In this document: in pieces, positions 56,871-64,000 of the stretch
How positions within the stretch are numbered: position 1 is the stretch's first letter
Layout: the number at the start of each line of letters is the position of its first letter
Origin: Ligula intestinalis
Taxonomy: Eukaryota; Platyhelminthes; Cestoda; Diphyllobothriidea; Diphyllobothriidae
Direction of reading: 5' to 3'
Assembly (NCBI GenBank): GCA_036362985.1
Contig: JAYGXS010000001.1
Location: 48,767,524-48,831,523, forward strand
DNA: 64,000 bases
Translations under genes and position numbers: made by a program
The notes under the pieces: generated by a model
Databases searched by the model: none
The model's input: only the letters and a program-made list of their open reading frames with translations
What the model was told of the DNA's origin: nothing

Positions 56871-57735
56871 TGTATGAATAGTAAGTCATTGGCCTCTTAC
56901 CGACAAACGGCACATTACAATTATTAAGCAAATATGTGAGCATGTTTTTATAGCCCAAACTAAATTTGAAGTGTTTCTAGGATACCATTTTCTTACTTGC
57001 AGCGAATTCTGCCCAACGCGCGTTAAGACTCATCACATTCTATTTACGAGCCTGAACTTGGTTTCTGCGGAAACTTATTTTGGATCACCTTCAACAACAG
57101 CATTCGTGGCGGACCAACTGAAAACCCAGAGTGGTCTTGATTACTTAAAATCAGTAGCTATTTGTAAGAGAACATAATTCAGAATGACGGGAACTGATCG
57201 CTTTTTCAAAATCTTTGAGGTCAGTACTAACTGCTTTTAGGAGGCAATTGTCGATGTTTAGACCAAATCGCGTTACCAGTCGGATGCCAGGTTCGGACAG
57301 TCGGCTGGTGCACGGATCAGGACAACAAGGCCAATCCAGAAGAAACCATTCTTATTTCTCACTATAGCAACTCTATCTGGTGTAAAATTATCCTGAGGCA
57401 ATGAGGATTGGGACTGGGAGGGTTGCCGATAAATCAGATCTCACCTGGTCTTTCTAAGGGCTGAGAGTCAAAGGAACACACCTCTGTAATATGGTCCTTT
57501 ACGTAGCGGTTCATATGCAAGTCACTGATGAGCCAATCTAATCGGACAGCACTGGGTCTCGCTTTTCGGGATGGTTGAGTTATTGTAACGTCCTTCTAAA
57601 GCTACAAAGCTTTGGGGCAGATAATGCTAGGAGCTATTTTACAAATGTTCTCCCTGTTTCTTTTGGTCTGAAAGCGGCACTTCTGTTGAGGGTAAGGTGC
57701 AATCCCCGAAACGCTTCGGCTATTGCTTTCTGTTC
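56871..57735. other. No feature recognised
   Basis: A short frame at 56971-57177 is unremarkable. Confidence 0.5.
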
Positions 57736-57741
57736 ATGTCT

Positions 57742-57785
57742 CTGATGAAAAATCCGCGACAGATAACGCAACGTCAGGCGACTAA
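57742..57785 (+). ncRNA. Hammerhead-like PLE terminal motif (lineage 2), upstream of a PLE body
   Basis: It reads CTGATGA, AAAATCC-GCGAC-AGATAA, CGCAACGTCAGGCGACTAAA. CTGATGA is intact; GAAAC has become GCAAC. It matches the motif at 44705 in layout, and the words after it (TTGTCCCAGCGATCG) match the segment after 44745. Confidence 0.48.
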
Positions 57786-58176
57786 AAGTGTTGTCCCAGC
57801 GATCGAATCTTCTCCTCACACTGAATTAATTTATACAATGAATTTAGACTGGCATACTATAGGCACTTGCTGTGTGTCTAAATCTTATCTTTATGGATAG
57901 AAGTATTTCACTTTCTACGCTTAAGCGTAGAACTTTCTTATTTATAAAGCTGTTGAACTCAGAAGTACATTTCCATGAAGATATTTCCAGTCACAATAGC
58001 TGATGTGCTCTTCCAGCATCAGCCGTGTCTGAGCTCCACGTAAACAACAGTTTCCATAAAATTTCCTACAAAAGTTTTCTTGATTTCAATAAGGTGGGAG
58101 AAAAGTGAAGAAATCCTTTCTAAAGAATCAAATTTTGGGTGGGGTCAGGGAGGACAAGTGATCCTGTTTCTGAAAA

Positions 58177-58790
58177 ATGCTCTCTAGACGAACATGGCAC
58201 AACGTCCTCTTTCTAAAGCAACCATCCGGTGGCTCAAAACGAAGCTGTTTGCAAACTCTTTTTAGACGAATTCAGACTCACAACAGCAACCCAGGCGAAA
58301 AACACAGAGCCCGGTACCACCGCGAACAATTTATGCAAAGTGGCTATCCGAAGGTCGTCATCAACCAATGTTTAGACTATCGTCACCCAGAGGGCACAAC
58401 CGGAAACAGCCCTGCATCAATGGCGTTTGAGATGCAACCAAGCGTAGTGCTGCTGAAATATGGCTCGGAAGTGTACATCGTTCCCCAGCTACCACCTGCT
58501 TTAATTTCATGAAGATCAAAGACCAGTTACATTCCAGCAGGCAATTGGGTATAGTGTATCGTATCCCGTGTCAAAAGTGTCCTTACAATTACGCAGGTCC
58601 AACTGTACGCATGGTTAGATGGCCCATTCATAAACTGACCATACAGCGAGTTGAAAAATTGTGGCAGATGGTTGCCACCGCCTTCAAACTGGGCTACGAG
58701 TTTGACTTTGCACACAGCCAGATAATACTCTATTCCCGACGCGAAACAAATCGAGAGCTGACTAGAGCCTGAGTCTCGGAGTTTGTCAAT
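58177..58790 (+). pseudogene. Penelope-like element, RT end/linker and GIY-YIG endonuclease (lineage 2)
   Basis: The frame 58177-58512 encodes KLF-type and FRRIQTHNSNPGEKHRA patches, then FMQSGYPKVVINQCLDYR, matching the linker start of the 16-kb copy. The middle part is degraded. The next frame (58509-58772) opens with MKIKDQL, continues with VYRIPCQKCPYNYAGPTVRM (GIY-YIG with its Cys pair) and ends near RRETNRELTRA. It is the closest relative of the 16-kb copy in layout. It lies downstream of the host gene, on the same strand, with the terminal motif 400 bases before it and none recognised after it. Confidence 0.83.
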
Positions 58791-61468
58791 TACCGTATTA
58801 ATTTAGCGCTGACAGTAAGAACCCCGGGCAGTTTATCTAAGTCCTGTGGCATTACTGACAGATAATCTACTATCCCCTTTAAAAGCCCCCCTCTGCTTTC
58901 AGCTTCATCGATGATATCCTTCAGGATCCGAAAGATTAGAAAACTTCATAAATGGTCACAGTGCTGTAACATTCATCATCCTCCTCACATATACATCCAC
59001 CTGTAACTCGAACATTCGTGTGCACTTGTAATGAAGTTTCAATAAAATGTGTTTTTTTTAAGGTCCTAGTCCCAAGACCACGGACATTGGGCCAACACCA
59101 AATTTGTCGCTGAGGACTGCAAATTAAGAGTATAACTTATTGATTTATTATATTTCGTGGATCGTTATACCATAAGTTGACTTCCTTTGAACGCATGCGA
59201 CCGATAAGCTACCTAAATGTCGAAATACATAATCGGATGCCAATGTCAACTTAATGAACCAGAAATAAACAGAAAGGATATTCATGTATATTTACGTCTT
59301 TTTAATTAACCTGAAAATTAAAGCAGACTGCAATTGCGACGAAGGCGAACGGATGCCCGAACCAAATCCTATAATTTCGGCAAATATAAGAAAAGTGAAC
59401 GTTAAATCAGAAAAAATACCTGAGTCATTGAATATAAATGGTTTACTTTTGAGAGAGGATAAAGGGAGAGGTTGCAACAGCATATCAGCAAACCGAGACT
59501 TGCACTGAAAACCCTCTAAACAACTAAAGATTTCTGAAGGAAGACAGCCAAAAAACGCTGGATTAATTGTCGGCCAGAAGATAGTAGGATATGTTTGAGG
59601 ACTGTTTTTTTAAAATGTGATTCCTTCTTGGCATAGTAACCAATAAAGACACTATTTAACATATAAGTTAGTGAGCTATGGTATTAAACAAGAAGAGAAT
59701 GAAACATTCCGATGGAACCGCAAATCAATAAACCATCGTTTACTTGAATGTTCACCAGTCTATTCGCGGTCTTATCTGTTAGAACAAAATGTTGGGGCCC
59801 AGCCTACCATCAATACTTCCTTACTACAATCTGGGAGTACATATAGCTAAAATCCTTAAAAGCTTTTCTGATAGTTCGGCTTTTTAGAATTATTTGATTC
59901 CTGTACTCAAGAGGGCTGGTTCGTATTGTTTTGCGTGGTCAAAAGGAGTGCGCTACGGAGACAACCGCCTCAAATCCCCTGCGACGACTTCATAGAAGCT
60001 GCTGATCTGTGTCAGTAAAGACTATTATGACCAGAAATTCAATAGTTGGCGAAAATTGCAAGTTTAATTGCATAGCGTCAGACGAATGTATGTGAACTTC
60101 TCGTTAGCCTATCTCTTTCCTCTCATTGCAAAGGAATTTTTGGGATGACGAACGTCACTTCGATTACTTACGTTTTACAGATTGGTTATGCATGCCCAAT
60201 TAGTGACCTTCTCCCGCATATAACAGCATTCTTCCAAGTGCAACTGGCTAAATGCTACGTACGCATCGAGCATTTGTCAATGCAATCAAATTAGTGTACA
60301 AATAACAAAAAAACGAAAATTCACAAGTGGATATGGGCGCTAACTGATCGCCTTACGGGACATATTCACGCAGTTTTGTCTTTGCCTTCACTCTCATGCT
60401 CCATCAGCAGCTGATGAGCAAATTAACATGGACGCAAGGGACAAATGGACATCGAGAACCACACTTGACTGTCATCGGAGACTAGGCAGCGATTGGAGAA
60501 CATGTTGTTACTGCCAAAGTAAAGATCGGGACATATCTTGAAAAGGAAGCCCGATAGCTGAACGCAGGACCTAAATTATCCTCTGTGTGTGGCGATCACA
60601 ATAACAAAGCGTTGGAGATAGCAATAGATAAGCATGACACTTCCGTAAGGCCGTAGTATTTATGGAATGCTCATATACAATAAAATGCCTACAAAATTGT
60701 AGTTTCGGCGTTCATTGCAAACAGTCATCTGACGCAGAATTGGTTTGTATACCTGCGTGCCGGTACTGGTATATTTTTTTAATATTCAATATTTTACACA
60801 GTTATGCATGTAGACTTGCTAAGCAAGACTTATACAGAAGCAACTGGATTTCCCATTGGCGTAAACGTTAAACCTTTATGAATATTAGTATAAAATATAT
60901 GTAGAAATGTGTTTATTTTCATACTGTCCCTCATAGTCTTTAATATTTATCTAACCTAGTGCTTTTACCTGCTTTTTCGATTTTCTCTGTTCTTTGTAAC
61001 CTTTTGCAGCACAAATTTATTCTATTTCCTTCGATAAATACTTTACTTTCTGCTGACTTTATCCAAAAATGGATTGTGTTCTCTGCCTTTTAAACAGAGT
61101 GCTTGGATAATTGTTTCAAAATTTCACACTTTTTAAACATTTAATAGGAGTTATTTTAAGCGTATCCGGCAAAAGACTGGATTACGTGGCATCTACTCCA
61201 TTTGCTTAAACTATGACCCTTCTGGCTTTGAAAGCAAACGTAAGTCTACCTGACGATACAAATATTACAAAGGTAACTAATACTTCCTTTGGAATCTATA
61301 ATCACAAGGATAGCAAAGAACGCATACAATGTGCACATGTTTAATGCGCTTTTTCGCATGAATCGAGAAGGAAAAACCAATAGAAGAGTTTGTCTTGTAA
61401 AACGAAATATATGCAACATACAAAGTCTCAGAGTTAGTCTATCTTAGAATGATACTGTGACTGAAGGT
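58791..61468. other. AT-rich flank, no feature recognised
   Basis: Short frames such as 59284-59508 and 60662-60871 carry no recognisable domain. Confidence 0.5.
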
Positions 61469-61694
61469 GATAAAACTCCTGAAAATTCGATTTCTAGAAG
61501 GTAAATCACAAGACAAAGGAGCGTTCACCAGAAGAGGATTATTATAAGCCTGACGTTTTGGGAAGTTGTCTCGTCTACCCTTCTTGAGAGAAATTTTATG
61601 CCTGACATTTCGGGTAGAAAGACAACTACCCGAAGCGTCAGGCTTATAATAAACCTCGCCCGGTGAGCGCTCCTCTTTTGTCTGATAAAACTCC
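61469..61694. repeat. Inverted-repeat insertion built from PLE terminal motifs, with 11-bp flanking direct repeats
   Basis: 61511-61570 and 61621-61683 are inverted copies: AGACAAAGGAGCG and TTATTATAAGCCTGACG on the left, GACAACTACCCGAAGCGTCA and GCTCCTCTTTTGTCT on the right. Another copy of the core (CCTGACATTTCGGG) lies in the loop. The 11-mer GATAAAACTCC flanks the whole at 61469-61479 and 61684-61694, a likely target-site duplication. The left side has 31 extra bases between the direct repeat and the arm. CGAAGCGTCAGGC matches the CGAAACGTCAGGC words at the PLE ends. Confidence 0.75.
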
Positions 61695-64000
61695 ACTGTG
61701 CTTATTGCCTTCTGTCATTTTTATTTCTTTCATTTCTACTGCCTTCACTGACAGAACTGCATATGCAATGAAAGATTATGTAGCTGTCCACACACTGATT
61801 TTGGCTGTGACTGTTTAGCACTCCGATTACAACTCATGTTTTTTATCGGAATTCGGCTTGCTACTTTATAACTATTACCCATATGTGATGAAAAAAAGAA
61901 CCCCTCAAAAATTGTCAACTAAAGTATCTCGAGCCTACTTATACGATTTGTTCTTTATTTTTGAGATAAGGTAACTTACTCTGCTAATAATATACTCTTC
62001 AACGAAAGTCTACCTACTGCGCCAGAATAATTATGAGAGCCCTTTCAAGACTACTTTGGAGGCACATTGTTAATTTATTTTATTTTTTCAATGAAGCCAC
62101 TAACAGACGTTTATACTACTCGAGTGGCTGGTGCAAGATTCCAATTTTCAAGTTACAGGCAGTAAAGTAGAAAAATTACAAGTTCTCTTAAGTGCCATAC
62201 TAATGTGTTCATCTCGAAGCCTAATATTTACATGAACTAGATATTATGTGTCTGTTTTATGTTTAGCCTTTGATATCCTAACATTCGAATGGAACATTGA
62301 ATTAGACTTTATAAAGTTACTTTGGCAGTCTCCGGTTTCCTTAACTTTGATATCATATGATAATAAGAATATTTAAAAATGACTATTTTTTAACCACGCT
62401 ATTTGTCGATTTTGACGTTCACCTTTTTGCTCCTTTAGATTGGATGATCTGACCACATGTCTCCTTTTATGTTCTTGAGGCTGGTGTTCTAACTGAAACT
62501 ATTAAAAGTTTTCAGTGTTATTCACAATTGTCAACCATATGAATATAGATAGTTTACATCCCTCGAGTATTCGTTCTATCCAACAATAAGTATTTGATGT
62601 GTTTGAAATTTTTGCATGGGTGTCAACATGTATGCCCAAAGTCAACGTGTTTTTCCTGTCTAGAGAACCACATGCTAAAACAATCTAGAATAGAAATCTG
62701 AACTTAGGTCTTACTTTTCCCCAGAAAAAGGAACAAATCTACTAAACAAGAAACCAAGAGAGGCCGACCTTGTTATAGAGACTGTGAACATTTTTCTGAA
62801 ATCCTCTTTTGTACTTTTTGAATGCAAATACTGAAGTACACCGCAGAATTCTTTATGCAAGCCGGTGGGCTTTTGGTATTCCTTCCTCCAAAAGACTATC
62901 ACTGTTTGAGGCCATTTATCTGTTTTTGACGTCTAGTATGAAACAAGACTGACTGACTCACACAGTTGCCAGAAATAAATCACTCGTTAGCGAGGGAAAC
63001 TTTTCTGCATGCATTGGCAACTGTTTGCCCGAAACTGAGTTTAACATTTGCATTCTAATATTTAAGTTAGTGATTTGACCCTTAAAATGCAATATTAGCC
63101 CGACTTATGTTCTTCCAGACGTTCCATATCTGATTTCCAAACTGATATTGTAGCTAATTTCAAGAAGAAATAGTTTGTCTGAAGTCTGGTTTAGCATATG
63201 AAAGAAGTTTACAACATTGACCAGTTAAACAATGGTGTTACTGCATTCATAATCCACTTCTGAGATGATTTAACCTCGAGCTTTTCCAAAACAGTTGATT
63301 AAATTTTATTTTACAGAGCCAATCTTGCGTTTAAATTGTTTGCAACGGGCACAAGCAGTTTGCTTCTAGGAATTAACTGTATTCATTTGGCACAAAGTGC
63401 TTAATTTTCGCTTTCACAACCTTTTATTTTGTCTACTTATTATCATTTATTTTCAATTGGTTGTTGTTTTGTTCTCATCTGTTAGCGATTTCTAGTGAGC
63501 TTCTGCAGGTTCCTCACATCACGCATACCACTGTATCTAACTTCGTCCTCTTAAGTGATTTGGTGTTCATTTTACTTTTCATGAAATAACGATTTTAACC
63601 AAAGTATAATGATTCGCTATTCTTGTGATGGCTTCCCCTCTGGTTGGGGAAGAATCAACATTTCCGGTAGAAATAAAGGTTAGTAACCGCAGTCTAACAT
63701 AAACATATTAAAAGACATTTAACCGAGTCCTCTACCTAAGAGTGTAAATTTATTTTAAAATGGTCCAGTTTCCATATTTAGTGAATGTCTTCCCGTAAGC
63801 GAGCTTACATCTTTTCATACTAGTTTAATTTTTAACTAAATCAGGACCGCGTTTGTGTGCAGAACGTAAATATCTGCTTTTTAAGGCACAAGGTTCTTTA
63901 CTTATTTTTTCTTGATTCCTCAGTATTTGTAGGTCTTTGAAAAACGATGAACTGAATCTTACGATGTTTAAATGATGAGTGTTTTTGACTTCTCTCAAAC
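61695..64000. other. AT-rich flank, no feature recognised
   Basis: I saw no coding signal, RNA gene or repeat family from here to the end of the window. Confidence 0.5.

Overview
This window looks like a piece of a repeat-rich animal nuclear genome, most plausibly a parasitic flatworm (tapeworm or fluke). That is an inference from three things: one multi-exon gene with introns of 2 to 19 kb, an acceptor-like site just before its start codon, and a dense mix of decayed Penelope-like, Ty3/gypsy, mariner-type and tRNA-derived short elements. Nothing looks bacterial: there are no operons, no ribosome-binding sites and no long intact reading frames. A 10-base run of N at 41046 marks an assembly gap inside a triplet microsatellite.

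One host gene runs left to right from about 11750 to 53435. It encodes a 12-helix transporter of the SLC22 (organic cation/anion transporter) branch of the major facilitator superfamily. Six coding exons can be read directly: 11767-12030, 15129-15440, 17192-17670, 36411-36490, 46689-46870 and 53316-53435. All internal boundaries obey GT-AG and all phases match except at one place. Exon 3 cannot be spliced to the exon at 36411, because the junction would be TGA. The roughly 45 residues that should lie there (TM7 and the start of TM8) are absent from the exons I can find. An exon is therefore hidden in the 18.7-kb intron, missing from the assembly, or lost.

Left flank (1-11749): a degenerate Ty3/gypsy pol on the minus strand (about 4275-1316), a repeat unit that continues it to position 1 and recurs at 7740-9515, and an internally deleted mariner-type element at 6756-7510 with 72-bp terminal inverted repeats. 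Two tRNA-derived SINEs sit nose to nose inside the second repeat copy.

The introns carry most of the other mobile DNA. Penelope-like elements (PLEs), recognised by the C-terminal reverse-transcriptase region plus a GIY-YIG endonuclease domain, occur near 16.0, 22.4, 29.7, 35.4, 37.4-38.6 and 44.2 kb, with another at 58.2 kb beyond the gene. They fall into two protein lineages. Most are followed by, or inversely flanked by, a short conserved hairpin motif of the form CTGANGA-hairpin-GAAA(A)C. It resembles the core of a hammerhead ribozyme, a motif known from PLE terminal repeats. The same motif also forms two stand-alone inverted-repeat structures with no PLE body, at 56671-56870 and 61511-61683.

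Two SINE families with tRNA-like heads (one Arg-like), a 231-bp insertion element with clear target-site duplications (32628-32858 and 46988-47222), nested inverted repeats at 25977-26475, and several microsatellites fill the rest. Right of 53435 the sequence is AT-rich and mostly featureless apart from the items above.
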